64,000 nucleotides of DNA from Streptomyces sp. NBC_01288 (GCF_035982055.1 NZ_CP108427.1:7563001-7627000); one strand, 5' to 3'. Shown: positions 16,045 through 25,603, counted from the stretch's first letter. Program-made: numbers and translations. Notes: generated from the sequence alone by a model not told the origin.

Positions 16045-16842
16045 TCAGGCGGTCGCCTTCTCGATCTCCCGGGGCTTCAGATCCGCGTGCTCCAGTACGT
16101 CCTTCAGATGCTGTTCCACCACCGGCAGCACCTCGCCGATCGTCACGTCCCGGCCCAGCTCGGCGGCCAGGGAGGCGACGCCCGCGTCGCGGATCCCGCA
16201 CGGGATGATGCGGTCGAACCAGCGGTTGTCCGGGTTCACGTTCAGGGCGAAGCCGTGCATCGTCACGCCCTTGGCGACGCGGATGCCGATCGCGGCGATC
16301 TTGCGGTCCTCGCGGCGCTGGCCGGCGTTCGACGGGGCGTACTCCGGGCCGTTCATCCGCGGGTCGAACTCCTCGTCCTGCAGGCGGGGGTCGAAGTCGA
16401 GGGACAGGCCGCCGATCGACGGGCGTTGATCGACCGGGTCGCCGAGGATCCAGACCCCGCTGCGCCCCTCGACCCGGCTGGTCTCCACGCCGAACTCCGC
16501 GCACACCCGGATCAGCGCCTCCTCCAGCCGTCGTACGTGCGCGACGACGTCCACCGGGCGGGGCAGCTGCTGGATCGGGTAGCCGACGAGCTGGCCGGGG
16601 CCGTGCCAGGTGATCTTGCCGCCGCGGTCCACGTCGATCACCGGAGTGCCGTCCAGCGGGCGCTCGTTGTCCTGCGTGCGGCGGCCGGCCGTGTAGACCG
16701 GCGGGTGCTCCAGGAGCAGCACGGTGTCGGGGACCTCGTCCGCGAAGCGGGCCGCGTGCACCCGGCGCTGCTCGTCCCACGCCTCCTGGTACTCGACGGC
16801 CTCCGCGCCGAAGCCCATCCGGACGAACCGCAACTCACCCAC
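16045..16842 (-). CDS. lipB: Lipoyl(octanoyl) transferase
   Basis: 265 residues from the GTG at 16842 (VGELRFVRMGFG) with GAGGAGG upstream. It transfers octanoate from ACP to lipoyl domains. Motifs: LLLEHPPVYTAGRRT, RGGKITWHGPGQLVGYPI, and KIAAIGIRVAKGVTMHGFALNV with the catalytic Lys; the acyl-enzyme Cys lies in IIPCGI. It carries a roughly 20-residue actinomycete insertion (LQDEEFDPRMNGPEY). It is first of the lipB-lipA unit; longer readings cover the promoter. Confidence 0.95.
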   Translation of the reverse strand: MGELRFVRMGFGAEAVEYQEAWDEQRRVHAARFADEVPDTVLLLEHPPVYTAGRRTQDNERPLDGTPVIDVDRGGKITWHGPGQLVGYPIQQLPRPVDVVAHVRRLEEALIRVCAEFGVETSRVEGRSGVWILGDPVDQRPSIGGLSLDFDPRLQDEEFDPRMNGPEYAPSNAGQRREDRKIAAIGIRVAKGVTMHGFALNVNPDNRWFDRIIPCGIRDAGVASLAAELGRDVTIGEVLPVVEQHLKDVLEHADLKPREIEKATA

Positions 16843-17126
16843 GGCAAGCGCCTCCTCAGCAGCACCTATGAGTCGTAAGGCACGAAACATGCCTACGCCA
16901 CTGTACGACCGACCGCTGACAGCCCACCGGGCGGCCGGGACCGTCAGCCCTACGACCAATCCTCACACGATCGGATGAATGCACGTCGGAATGTGCGACG
17001 GGATGCTTACGCTCCGCTACATTCGCGCCGTTCACGAGGCCAAAAGGGCTGCTCACAGGCAATCCGGGCAGGCAGTGGCCGCATCGGCCCCTGCTGGGGC
17101 CCGAAAGGCAGGAGACCGCACCGCAG

Positions 17127-18563
17127 ATGACGGAACGACCCGCGCAGCGCACTCCCAACCGTCAGCTCGCCGCGCTCATCGCAGAAGCGGGGTTCTCCAA
17201 CGCAGGTCTCGCCCGTCGCGTGGACCAGCTCGGTCTGGAGCACGGACTCGATCTCAGATACGACAAGACATCCGTCACCCGGTGGCTGCGCGGACAGCAG
17301 CCCAGAGGCACCACGCCCGCCCTCATCGCCGAGGTCTTCACCCGCCGGCTCGGCCGCCGGCTCACCGCCCAGGACCTCGGGCTCGATGCCTGCGCGCCGG
17401 TGTACGCCGGGCTCGAATTCGCCGCGACCCCCGAGGAGGCCGTCGACATCGTCAGCGGGCTGTGGCGCAAGGACTCCGGCAGCCACGCCGAGCTCCGCAA
17501 GATCGCCTTCACCCCGGCCGGGCTCGTGGTGCCCAGCCGGGACTGGCTCATCGGCCGCGCCGACGACCGTGTGGGCCGCGCCGAACCCGCCAACCGCGTG
17601 CCCCCGCAGGGCCGCCCCGCCGTACCCCGCCAGCGCGGCCAAGGCGAGCGCGGCCCCGGCCAGAAGGTCACCGGCGGCGACATCTCCGCCCTCCGCTCGG
17701 TCGGCGAACTCTTCCGCACCCTCGACAACGCCTACGGCGGCGGCCACGCCCGCCAGGCCCTCGTGCGCTACCTGGAGCACGAGACCGAGCCGATGCTGCG
17801 CGGCACCTACGGCGAGCAGACCGGCCGGCGCCTGTTCGCGGCGGCGGCCGACCTCACCCGGCTCGCGGGCTGGACGTCGTACGACATCGCGGCGCACGGG
17901 CTCGCGCAGCGGTACTTCGTGCAGGCGCTGCGGCTCTCGCAGGCCGCGGGGGACCGGGCCTACGGCTCCTACGTGCTCATGACCATGAGTCGGCAGGCCG
18001 TCTACCTCGGGCACGGGCGCGAGGCCGTACAGCTCGCGCGGGTCGCCCAGCAGGGGGTCGGGACCAGTGCGCCGCCTGTCGTGCAGGCGCTGTTGCACTC
18101 CGTGGAGGCGCGGGCGCACGGGGTGCTGGGGGAGGTGCGGGCGTGTACGTCTGCGCTGGTGCGGGCCGAGCGCGCCCTTGAGACGGCGCGGGCGGGGGAC
18201 GAAGTGCCTTACTGGGCGCGGTTCTTCGACGAGGCGCAGCTTGCCGACGAGTTCGGGCACGCGCATCGGGATCTTCAGCAGTTCCGGGCGGCTGCCCAGC
18301 ATGCGGAGCGGTCGTTGCAGTTGCGGGCGCCCGCGTTTGCCCGAAGTCGGTTGTTCTGCCGGGTCGTTCTTGCCTCCGCCCGGCTTGGGCTCGGGGAGCT
18401 TGATCAGGCGTGTGCGTTGGGGGCTGAGGCGGCGGGGCAGGCGGCGGAGATGCGGTCGGTTCGGGCTGTGGAGTATGTGCGGGACTTTGAGCGGCGGCTT
18501 GAGCCGTACAAGGATGCGGCGCCGGTTCGGGGGTATCGCGACAAGGTCGCCGCGTACGGGTGA
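17127..18563 (+). CDS. Streptomyces regulator with N-terminal HTH and C-terminal TPR-like repeats
   Basis: 478 residues. The N-terminus (NRQLAALIAEAGFSNAGLARRVDQLG ... SVTRWLRGQQPRG) looks like an XRE-type helix-turn-helix, followed by a linker with Arg/Pro/Gly-rich low complexity (residues about 150-190) and helical TPR-like repeats to the end. It belongs to the family that includes the NsdA-type developmental regulators of Streptomyces. Divergent from lipB. The third-position G/C pattern relaxes somewhat in the last 150 codons (more GTT, CTT and GGG). Confidence 0.75.
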   Translation: MTERPAQRTPNRQLAALIAEAGFSNAGLARRVDQLGLEHGLDLRYDKTSVTRWLRGQQPRGTTPALIAEVFTRRLGRRLTAQDLGLDACAPVYAGLEFAATPEEAVDIVSGLWRKDSGSHAELRKIAFTPAGLVVPSRDWLIGRADDRVGRAEPANRVPPQGRPAVPRQRGQGERGPGQKVTGGDISALRSVGELFRTLDNAYGGGHARQALVRYLEHETEPMLRGTYGEQTGRRLFAAAADLTRLAGWTSYDIAAHGLAQRYFVQALRLSQAAGDRAYGSYVLMTMSRQAVYLGHGREAVQLARVAQQGVGTSAPPVVQALLHSVEARAHGVLGEVRACTSALVRAERALETARAGDEVPYWARFFDEAQLADEFGHAHRDLQQFRAAAQHAERSLQLRAPAFARSRLFCRVVLASARLGLGELDQACALGAEAAGQAAEMRSVRAVEYVRDFERRLEPYKDAAPVRGYRDKVAAYG

Positions 18564-18591
18564 GCTGGGGTGGGTGGGACTGCGCGGCGCC

Positions 18592-18629
18592 GTCGTGGCC
18601 GGCCGCGCAGTTCCCCGCGCCCCTGAGGG
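18592..18629 (+). repeat. REP-like palindrome, copy 1
   Basis: Contains GCGCAGTTCCCCGCGCCCCT, flanked by arms GTCGTGGCCGG. Lies between the convergent regulator and oxidoreductase genes. Other copies are at 24386, 36131, 40993, 44992, 47469, 49579 and, diverged, 57953. Confidence 0.85.
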
Positions 18630-18632
18630 AAT

Positions 18633-20489
18633 TCAGGCCGCCTGTGTTGTCGGGATCGGGTCTGCTCGGTGCATCGAGGCCGCCGCGCCCAGGTCCGCCA
18701 GGATCGCGGACGATGCCCGGTGGCCGGAGTGCAGAGCCCCCTGAACCGTGCTCGTGTCCCGGTGGTCGCCGCACACGTACAGGCCGGCCAACAGGCGTAC
18801 GGGGCGCCGTAGATCGTGCGGTGGGCGCATGACGGGGACCGCCGTGGGGGTGTGGTGGACGGCGAGGGTCTCCCAACGGGTGGTCGAGGTGCCGTAGAGG
18901 CGCGACAGGTGCATGCGTACGGCGGTGTCGACGTCCGGTGGGGGAGGGCCCAGGACGGTCGAGGAGACGAGGGCGCGGCCGGCCGGGGCTCGGCTCGGGT
19001 CGACCTCGCTGACGATCGCGGTGTGGGCGACCGGGCCGCCGCGGTCGGAGTCCAGGAGGAGGGCGGCTCCGGTCGTGGGCGGGTCGTCGGTCGTGTGGTG
19101 GACCACCGTCACCGGGTGGAAGTCCGGTACGCGCAGGCCGGGCAGGAGTTCGGCCGCCGCGCGCGCGTCCGTCGCGACCAGGACCGCCCGGCAACGGATC
19201 TCGCCGTGCTCGGCCGTGGTCACCGATGTCGTCGATACGGCCGTCACGCGCACGCCGGTGTGCACGGTGCCCGGCGGCAGCGCGGCGGCGAGCACCTCGG
19301 GCAGCATCTCCGCGCCCCCCTCCGGCAGACACAGCCGCCCGCCCGCGAAGGCCCGCAGCGCGAGGTCCGCGCAGCGGCTGGAGGTCGTCAACTCCGGGTC
19401 GCAGAGCAGCGCGGCGAGCAGGGGGCGCAGGAACCCGTCGATGGTCCGCGCGGGTACTCCGCGTGCCGCGAGCGCCTGCCCGGCCGCCAACTCGGGCCGG
19501 GACAGCAGGCGTTCGACGGGCGTGCCCGCGAGCCGCGTCAGCGCGGTGCCGAGCCGGGCCTGGTCGACGGGGCCGCCGAGGGGGGCGGTGGAGCGGGGCC
19601 TGGGCACGGTCGGGGAACCCGGGGTGACCGCACCCCGATCCTTGACCGTGGGTCCGCCCCAGGAGGAGTCCGCCCGGTTCCGGGAGGCTCCCGCACGGTC
19701 CCTGAGCGGTGAGCCTGCCCGCGTTTTGAGCGCCTCCCAGGATGCGCCGGTCAGCCCGCCCAGGGGCGCGGTCCGACCCTTGGAGGCGACGGCGCCCATG
19801 GAACTTCCCGTGCGGTCCTCGGGCGCGGAGGCGCCGCCGGGGGATCCTGTCCCGTTCCCGGGGATGGGCTCTTGCGTGGGGGTGTTTGTTCGGTCCCGGG
19901 ATGTCGCCCCGCCCTCGGAGACTCCCGCCGGGTTCCTGAGTGTCGCCCCGCTCCCGGCGGTGACCGCCCTGTCCCGGGTGGTGTTCGCGCCGCCCCCGGG
20001 TGCCGCCGCGGCCCAGGAGGCGCCCCCGCGGCCCCTTGCGACCGGGCCGCCCCACGAGAAGCCGGGCCGTCCCCGTGTCACCGGCCCGCCCCACAGAGGG
20101 CCCTTCCGTACCGCCCCCACCCGAGGGGCGCTCGCCAGGGCGCGTACGGCGTGGAATGCGCCCCGTGCGCTCCCTCCGGGCGCCGGGGTGCCCGCGTGGT
20201 GGTGGCGGCCGTCGCTGTGGAGGAGGACCCCCGGGGCGAAGGCGCGCAGCACCAGGGCGTCGAGGCCCGGGGTCAGGCGTAGTTCGGGGTACGAGGTGGA
20301 CAGGAACTGTCCGATCCGGTCGAGCCGGAACCCGTCGACCTTCTCGGTCGACATACGGCCCCCCACGTAAGGGGCGGCCTCCAGGACTGCGGTCGTTACT
20401 CCTGCGCTGATCAGCCGATGCGCCGCGGCGAGTCCGGCGACCCCGGCTCCCACGACGACGACGTCCGCCTGGTACGCGGGCTCAAGCAC
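18633..20489 (-). CDS. FAD-dependent amine oxidoreductase-like protein with repeat insertion
   Basis: 618 residues. The dinucleotide-binding motif VVVVGAGVAGLAAAHRL is at residues 10-26, GGRM at 43-46, and the C-terminal FAD contact is LAGLYVCGDHRDTSTVQGALHSG. This is the fold of protoporphyrinogen oxidase/monoamine oxidase-like enzymes; the substrate is unknown. Residues about 128-305 are a repeat-rich insertion with units like GGPVARGRGGASW and GGATSRDRT, absent from ordinary family members of about 440 residues. GTG start at 20489 with GGAGG upstream. The repeat region keeps the frame open. Confidence 0.8.
   Translation of the reverse strand: MLEPAYQADVVVVGAGVAGLAAAHRLISAGVTTAVLEAAPYVGGRMSTEKVDGFRLDRIGQFLSTSYPELRLTPGLDALVLRAFAPGVLLHSDGRHHHAGTPAPGGSARGAFHAVRALASAPRVGAVRKGPLWGGPVTRGRPGFSWGGPVARGRGGASWAAAAPGGGANTTRDRAVTAGSGATLRNPAGVSEGGATSRDRTNTPTQEPIPGNGTGSPGGASAPEDRTGSSMGAVASKGRTAPLGGLTGASWEALKTRAGSPLRDRAGASRNRADSSWGGPTVKDRGAVTPGSPTVPRPRSTAPLGGPVDQARLGTALTRLAGTPVERLLSRPELAAGQALAARGVPARTIDGFLRPLLAALLCDPELTTSSRCADLALRAFAGGRLCLPEGGAEMLPEVLAAALPPGTVHTGVRVTAVSTTSVTTAEHGEIRCRAVLVATDARAAAELLPGLRVPDFHPVTVVHHTTDDPPTTGAALLLDSDRGGPVAHTAIVSEVDPSRAPAGRALVSSTVLGPPPPDVDTAVRMHLSRLYGTSTTRWETLAVHHTPTAVPVMRPPHDLRRPVRLLAGLYVCGDHRDTSTVQGALHSGHRASSAILADLGAAASMHRADPIPTTQAA
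19575..20108. repeat. In-frame minisatellite inside the FAD oxidoreductase
   Basis: About 530 bp of degenerate units of roughly 39 bp, translated as GG(A/P)x(S/A)(R/K)xRxGxSW-like repeats, with no stop and no frame break. It occupies codons about 128-305. Confidence 0.75.
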
Positions 20490-20700
20490 GTGCCCCTCCT
20501 AGAGGTTGCGCGGCCGGTGGAGTCGTCATGCCCCCAACAGCCTCCAGGGATACCCGAGTTCGGGTCGAGGTTAGGGCCGTGATCGGTCAAGGGCAGTCGC
20601 GCATACGCAGGGCACGGTCGCACGGCGGTCGCATACGGGCGCCGAGCGTCACTATCGGGCGTCGTCGGGCGTCATCGGATGCCCCGGGGGTCTCGGACGC

Positions 20701-21597
20701 TCACAGCGCCGCCCGGATCGCTCCCTCGATCTCCGGGAACGCGAACGTGAACCCCGACTCCAACAGCCGCTTCGGCAGCACCCGTTGACTCCCCAGCACA
20801 TCCCCCGACATCTCGCCGAGCACCAGCTTCAGCGCGGGCGCCGGCACCGTGAAGAGGGACGGGCGGCGCAGCACGCGGCCCATCGCCGCCGCGATCTCAC
20901 CGTTCGTCACCGGGTTCGGCGCGGTGAGGTTGAAGGGGCCGGACAGCCCGTCGGTGTCGATGAGATGCCGGATCGCCGCCACCTCGTCGTGCAGCGCGAC
21001 GAACGACCAGTACTGCCGCCCGTTCCCGAACCGTCCCCCAAGTCCCGCCTTGTAGAGGGGGAACAGCTTGGCCCACGCCCCGCCCTCGCGCGCCACGACC
21101 AGCCCGGTCCGCGCGAACACCGTCCGTACGCCCGCTTCCTGCACCGGCGCCGTCGCCTCCTCCCACTCCGTGCACAGCGAGGGCAGAAAGCCGTCCCCAG
21201 GAGGCGCCGATTCGTCCACGGCACGGTCGCCGGTCTCTCCGTAGAAGCCGATCGCGCTGCCGTTCACCCACACCCGCGGCGGCCGGTCCAGCGCGGCCAC
21301 GGCCTCCGCGAGGGCCGCCGTGCCGAGGACGCGGCTGTCGCGGACGGTCTTCTTGTAGGCGTCCGTCCAGCGGTGGTCGCCGACCCCGGCACCGGCGAGG
21401 TTGACCACGGCGTCACAGCCGTCGAGTCCGGCCGCGTCGACGTACTGCCCCTCGGGGTCCCAGCACACCTCGTCCGCGCCCCGGGCGCCGTGCCGCACCA
21501 GGCGCACCACCTCGTGCCCGTCCGCGGTCAGGGACCGGACCAGTGCGCTGCCGATGAGACCGGAGGCGCCGGTCACCGCGATTCGCGAGCGTTCCAT
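20701..21597 (-). CDS. TIGR01777-family NAD(P)-dependent epimerase/SDR protein
   Basis: 298 residues from the ATG at 21597 (MERSRIAVTGASGLIGSALV); an in-frame ATG three codons upstream is also possible. The Rossmann motif TGASGLIGS is followed by VNLAGAGVGDHRW, GSAIGFYGETGDRAVDESA (active-site region) and a C-terminal DUF1731-type helix region QRVLPKRLLESGFTFAFPEI. Function in bacteria is not firmly known; YfcH/SulA-like proteins have been linked to cell division. Confidence 0.88.
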   Translation of the reverse strand: MERSRIAVTGASGLIGSALVRSLTADGHEVVRLVRHGARGADEVCWDPEGQYVDAAGLDGCDAVVNLAGAGVGDHRWTDAYKKTVRDSRVLGTAALAEAVAALDRPPRVWVNGSAIGFYGETGDRAVDESAPPGDGFLPSLCTEWEEATAPVQEAGVRTVFARTGLVVAREGGAWAKLFPLYKAGLGGRFGNGRQYWSFVALHDEVAAIRHLIDTDGLSGPFNLTAPNPVTNGEIAAAMGRVLRRPSLFTVPAPALKLVLGEMSGDVLGSQRVLPKRLLESGFTFAFPEIEGAIRAAL

Positions 21598-21670
21598 GGC
21601 GTCCATCCTGCCTCGTTGATCCATAAAACCCCCATGAGGACCGCGCCGACCCCGCCGTACCCTGGCCCAC

Positions 21671-22159
21671 ATGTCCGAGCCGAACATACGCACAGCCCTG
21701 CCCGACGACGACGAGGAACTGGGCGCACTGGACCGCGCCACCTGGTCCCACCTGCACGCGGTCATGCCCCGCCCGCAGCCGCCGTACGCCCCCTTCTTCG
21801 ACGCCCGGCACGCGCCCGACGACCATCTGGTCGCCGAACTGGACCGCCGGATCGTCGGCTACATCAGGCTGGCCTTTCCCACCGAGCTGGCCTGCAACGC
21901 GCACGTCCGGCAGATCCAGGGGCTCGCCGTCGCCGACGAGGCGCGCGGGCACGGGGTCGGCCGGGCGCTGATCCGGGCCGCCGTCGAGGAGGCGCGGCGC
22001 AGGGGCGCACGCCGGCTCACCCTGCGCGTGCTCGGGCACAACACCCCGGCCCGGAAGCTCTACGAGGCCGAGGGCTTCGCCGTCGAGGGCGTACTGCCCG
22101 AGGAGTTCCTGCTCGACGGGAAGTACGTCGACGACGTCTTCATGGGCCGCGCGCTGTGA
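21671..22159 (+). CDS. GNAT-family N-acetyltransferase
   Basis: 162 residues. The acetyl-CoA site is at IQGLAVADEARGHGVGRALI (R/QxxGxG/A variant), then LRVLGHNTPARKLYEAEGF. The substrate is unknown. Divergent from the TIGR01777 gene; its stop is 10 bp from the convergent MarP-like gene. Confidence 0.88.
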   Translation: MSEPNIRTALPDDDEELGALDRATWSHLHAVMPRPQPPYAPFFDARHAPDDHLVAELDRRIVGYIRLAFPTELACNAHVRQIQGLAVADEARGHGVGRALIRAAVEEARRRGARRLTLRVLGHNTPARKLYEAEGFAVEGVLPEEFLLDGKYVDDVFMGRAL

Positions 22160-22169
22160 CCTGTTGTGC

Positions 22170-23354
22170 CTACGACGTGACCAGGTCGCCCGTGTCCACC
22201 TGGGCCGTCGCGGTCGCCGCCCGTCGCGCGTCCCCGGAGACCTCGTCGGCCGTCAGGACGTACCCCGTCTCGTTGTCCGAGGTGGAGCGGGCGAAGACGA
22301 CGCCGTAGACCTTGCCGCCAGTGGTGAGGAGGGGGCCGCCGGAGTTGCCGGGGCGGACCGTGGAGCGGATCGAGTAGATCTCGCGGGTGACCGTCCCGTT
22401 GTTGTAGATGTTCTGGCCGGTCGCGTTCACGCGGTTGGCGACGGTCGCGGCCTGGAGGTTCAGGTCGCCGTCCTGGGGATAGCCGGCGACCACGGCCGAG
22501 TCGCCGCGGGCCGCGCTGTCGTCGAAGCTCAGCACCGGCGCGGACAGCCCCGGCACGTACAGCACGGCGACGTCCTTCTGCGGGTCGAAGAGAACCACCC
22601 GTGCCTCGTACGACCGCCCGACCCCGCCGATGCGGACGGTCGGGTCGTCGATGCCGGCCACCACGTGCGCGTTGGTCATCACGTGCTGCGGGGCGTACAC
22701 GAAGCCGCTGCCCTCGCGGCCCTGAGTGCCCGAGGAGCCCTCGATCTTGACCGTGCTCCGCTTGGAGGCGTTCGTCGCGGCGGCCGTCACGCTGTCGCCG
22801 GTGGGCTTGGCGACCTCGGCCGTCGACTCGTTCTCGAAGGGGTTGAAGACCTGCGGGAAGCCCGCCTCGGTGAGCGCGGAGGTGGCGTGCGAGAACCATG
22901 TCGGGGTCGTGTCCGGCATCAGCTTCTGCACGCTGCCCAGCAGCTTCGAGTCCTGGATCGCCGTCGTGACCGTCGCCGACGAGGACGCGCCCAGGACGCT
23001 CGCGGCCACCCACGCGACGATCATCACGGCCACCGAGTTCGCCGCGGCCCCGCCGATCCCGTCGGCCACCCGCAGCGGCCCCTGGTCCAGCTCCTTGCGC
23101 AGCTTCAGCGCGAGCCGCCCCGCCAGTTCGTGCCCGACCACCGCCGGGGTCAGCACCGTGAGCACGGCGGTCACCGTCGCCGTCGTCGTCCCCGGAGTCA
23201 CCAGGTCCATCACCCACGGCAGCACCCACACGCCGATGACCGCACCGCCCACGAACCCGGCGAGCGACACACATCCGGCGACGAGGCCGCGCCGGTATCC
23301 GGACGCCGCGTAGGCGAGGATCACCAGCACCAACAGCAGGTCGAGCAGGTCCAC
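22170..23354 (-). CDS. MarP-like membrane serine protease (CvpA + trypsin-like)
   Basis: 394 residues. The N-terminal CvpA-type domain has four membrane spans in the first about 130 residues; after a linker comes a periplasm-side chymotrypsin-like domain with catalytic His in MTNAHVVAG, Asp in PQKDVAVLYV and Ser in RPGNSGGPL. In Mycobacterium, MarP is needed for acid tolerance and activates a peptidoglycan hydrolase. Notably a peptidoglycan amidase gene lies divergently at 23543. GTG start at 23354. Confidence 0.9.
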   Translation of the reverse strand: MDLLDLLLVLVILAYAASGYRRGLVAGCVSLAGFVGGAVIGVWVLPWVMDLVTPGTTTATVTAVLTVLTPAVVGHELAGRLALKLRKELDQGPLRVADGIGGAAANSVAVMIVAWVAASVLGASSSATVTTAIQDSKLLGSVQKLMPDTTPTWFSHATSALTEAGFPQVFNPFENESTAEVAKPTGDSVTAAATNASKRSTVKIEGSSGTQGREGSGFVYAPQHVMTNAHVVAGIDDPTVRIGGVGRSYEARVVLFDPQKDVAVLYVPGLSAPVLSFDDSAARGDSAVVAGYPQDGDLNLQAATVANRVNATGQNIYNNGTVTREIYSIRSTVRPGNSGGPLLTTGGKVYGVVFARSTSDNETGYVLTADEVSGDARRAATATAQVDTGDLVTS

Positions 23355-23542
23355 GGAGCCGCCTTTCTCTCGGAACCCTTAGTACGCGAGGAACGGGCCC
23401 ACTGATCAGTTACGCGCGCGTGGTCCCCGTGAACCCACCACGCGTGCGTGTACCCCCAGAAACGTGCTGGACCAGGACGATGGTTCCACCGGGTGGCACA
23501 GCACACATCGCGGACCGAGCGTTTCCGGCCGAGAGTGTCACC

Positions 23543-24358
23543 ATGCGTGTCCTGAGAAGAACACCGGGTGCACGAAGACGACGGCCGCGGGTACGAATAC
23601 CGCGCACGGCGGTCGTTCTGCTGGCCTGCCTGCCCGGTCTCGCCGCCGTCCTGGTACTGGCCCTGTGCGCGAACGGCATCGGGCGCAGGGCCACGACCGC
23701 CGCCGCACGGCCACCCGTCGCGGCCCGGCCCGCCGCCCTTGCGCACACCGCGCCCAAGCCGCACATCGTGCCGCGCTCGGCCTGGCTCGACGCCCTCTCC
23801 CGGCACGCGCAGCCGCCGCCGCGCTACGACGACAAGGTCGTCGCCGTCTTCGTCCACCACACGGACTCGCCGAACGGGTACGACTGCGCGGACGCGCCTC
23901 GCATCATCCGCTACCTGTACGCCGGCCAGACCGGGGTCCGGGACTGGGACGACATCGGGTACAACTTCCTCGTCGACCACTGCGGGACGATCTACGAGGG
24001 GCGGGCGGGGGGTGTCGACCGGGCCGTCACGGGGGCGCACACGCAGGGGTTCAATCACCGTACGGCGGGGATCGCGGCGATCGGGACGTTCACCGCGGGG
24101 ATGGCTGTGCCGAAGGTGATGACCGATGCGATCGCCGCGCTGGCCGCGTGGAAGCTGGGGCTCGCGGATGTGGACCCGCGGGCGAAGGCGCGGCTGGTGT
24201 CCAGTAACAGCCTCAGTCGGTACGTCAGGGGGGCGACGGCGGTGCTGCCTGCGCTGGCGGGGCACAAGGACGGGTACATGACGAGTTGTCCGGGGGCGGC
24301 GTTGTTGGCTCGGCTTCCGGAGGTTCGGGGGGTGGCGGCGCGGTTGCAGGGGCGGTGA
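23543..24358 (+). CDS. Secreted N-acetylmuramoyl-L-alanine amidase (PGRP/Amidase_2)
   Basis: 271 residues from the ATG at 23543 (MRVLRRTPGARRRRPRV); an earlier ATG at 23480 is possible. Basic N-terminus, one membrane or signal segment (TAVVLLACLPGLAAVLVLALCA), then a zinc amidase domain: FVHHTDSPNGYDC, YNFLVDHCGTIYEGR, GAHTQGFNHRTAGIAAIG and the Cys ligand in MTSCPGAALLARL. It cleaves the peptide side chain from peptidoglycan outside the cell. Divergent from the MarP-like protease, which could process it. Confidence 0.9.
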   Translation: MRVLRRTPGARRRRPRVRIPRTAVVLLACLPGLAAVLVLALCANGIGRRATTAAARPPVAARPAALAHTAPKPHIVPRSAWLDALSRHAQPPPRYDDKVVAVFVHHTDSPNGYDCADAPRIIRYLYAGQTGVRDWDDIGYNFLVDHCGTIYEGRAGGVDRAVTGAHTQGFNHRTAGIAAIGTFTAGMAVPKVMTDAIAALAAWKLGLADVDPRAKARLVSSNSLSRYVRGATAVLPALAGHKDGYMTSCPGAALLARLPEVRGVAARLQGR

Positions 24359-24385
24359 GGGTTGAGTGTCGGGTGCGGGTCCGGT

Positions 24386-24420
24386 GGGGGCTGGTCGCGC
24401 AGTTCCCCGCGCCCCTTGAA
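24386..24420 (+). repeat. REP-like palindrome, copy 2
   Basis: GGGGGCTGGTCGCGCAGTTC followed by CCCGCGCCCCTTGAA. Positioned between the convergent amidase and FemX-like genes. Confidence 0.85.
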
Positions 24421-24472
24421 GGCGGCTGCGCCGCCATCCAAGCGTCAGCCCCCGCGCCCCTTTGGGGCGCTC

Positions 24473-25603
24473 TTATCTGCGGCCGAGATAGATGCTCAAC
24501 GCCCGTTGCAGGACCTTGCCTTGGGTTCCTATCGGGCGTTCCCATTCGCCGAGGTACTCCACTGCTCGGCCGCCCGCGCCGGTCTTGAAGAGGAGGCGGC
24601 CGACTAGGCGGTCGTCGGCGATCAGGGACGGGGTGATGGAGCGGAGGTCGTACGTGTCCGCGCCGGAGTCCAGGGCCTCGCAGAGCATGCGCCACAACAG
24701 GAGGCTGCTGGGGCGGAGTTCGCGGCCCCGGCGGCCGGAGGCGGGGTAGGAGTGCCAGACGCGGGGGCCGGCGCTGATCATCAGGGCGGAGGACAGGACC
24801 TCGTCGTCGTACTCGGCGAGATAGATGCGCAGGCGATCGGGCTCCTCGGCGTTCAAGGCCTGCCACATGCGGCGGAAGTAGTCGAGGGGGCGGGGCTTGA
24901 AGCCGTCGCGCTCGGCTGTCGCCCGGTACAGGCGGTGGAACGCGGGCAGGTCGTCCGCCGAGCCCCAGAAGACCCCGACGCCGCCGGCTTCCGCTGTCTG
25001 GAGCGACTGCAACCAGTGGGGGGAGAGGGCGGCGCGCAGTTCGTTCACCGACCGGCCGGACAAGGGGATTTGGCAGCCGTAGCGCGGCTGTCCGAGGCCG
25101 AATCCGCTGCCGTCCTCCTCCTTGCACCGCCGCCACCCGAGGTGCCGGAGCCGCTCCGCCGCGTCCAGCGCGTAGCCGTCGATGCCGTCCGTCGGCAGGT
25201 CGCGCAGATGCCGTACGGAGGGGTCGGCGACGCCCGCCGCGACGGTGGCCGCGTCCCAGTGGCGTACGACGAGCGGCGGGCCTATACGGACCGAGAACGC
25301 GCCCTCCTTCTCCAAGTGCGCGATCAGGGGGTCCAGGTACCGTTCCGGGCGCTGGCTGTGCCAGTCGATCGCGGGGCCGTCGGGGAGGTAGGCGAGACAG
25401 CGCCCGGTGCCGGGGAACGCCCGGTACAGCACGAGCGCTACGGCGGTCAGCGCGTCCCCCTCGAACCAACCGACGCTCTCCGCCGTCCAGTCGGGCTTCA
25501 CGTCGGCCCACTCGGGGATCTGGAGATGGCTCGCGTCCGGGTGCAGCCGGAGATGGCCGAGGTGTTCCTCGCGGGTGATCCCCTTCACGTACGGGCTGGT
25601 CAT
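24473..25603 (-). CDS. FemX-like peptidoglycan bridge aminoacyltransferase
   Basis: 376 residues from the ATG at 25603 (MTSPYVKGITREEHLGHL), with AGGAGC upstream. Fem enzymes carry two GNAT folds and add the first amino acid of the interpeptide bridge using aminoacyl-tRNA. Seen: ASHLQIPEWADVK, a central FKPRPLDYFRRMWQ segment, and the C-terminal YDLRSITP block where family members have YDxxGI. Streptomyces bridges carry glycine, so a FemX-type glycyl transferase is likely. It neighbours other cell-wall genes. Confidence 0.82.
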   Translation of the reverse strand: MTSPYVKGITREEHLGHLRLHPDASHLQIPEWADVKPDWTAESVGWFEGDALTAVALVLYRAFPGTGRCLAYLPDGPAIDWHSQRPERYLDPLIAHLEKEGAFSVRIGPPLVVRHWDAATVAAGVADPSVRHLRDLPTDGIDGYALDAAERLRHLGWRRCKEEDGSGFGLGQPRYGCQIPLSGRSVNELRAALSPHWLQSLQTAEAGGVGVFWGSADDLPAFHRLYRATAERDGFKPRPLDYFRRMWQALNAEEPDRLRIYLAEYDDEVLSSALMISAGPRVWHSYPASGRRGRELRPSSLLLWRMLCEALDSGADTYDLRSITPSLIADDRLVGRLLFKTGAGGRAVEYLGEWERPIGTQGKVLQRALSIYLGRR

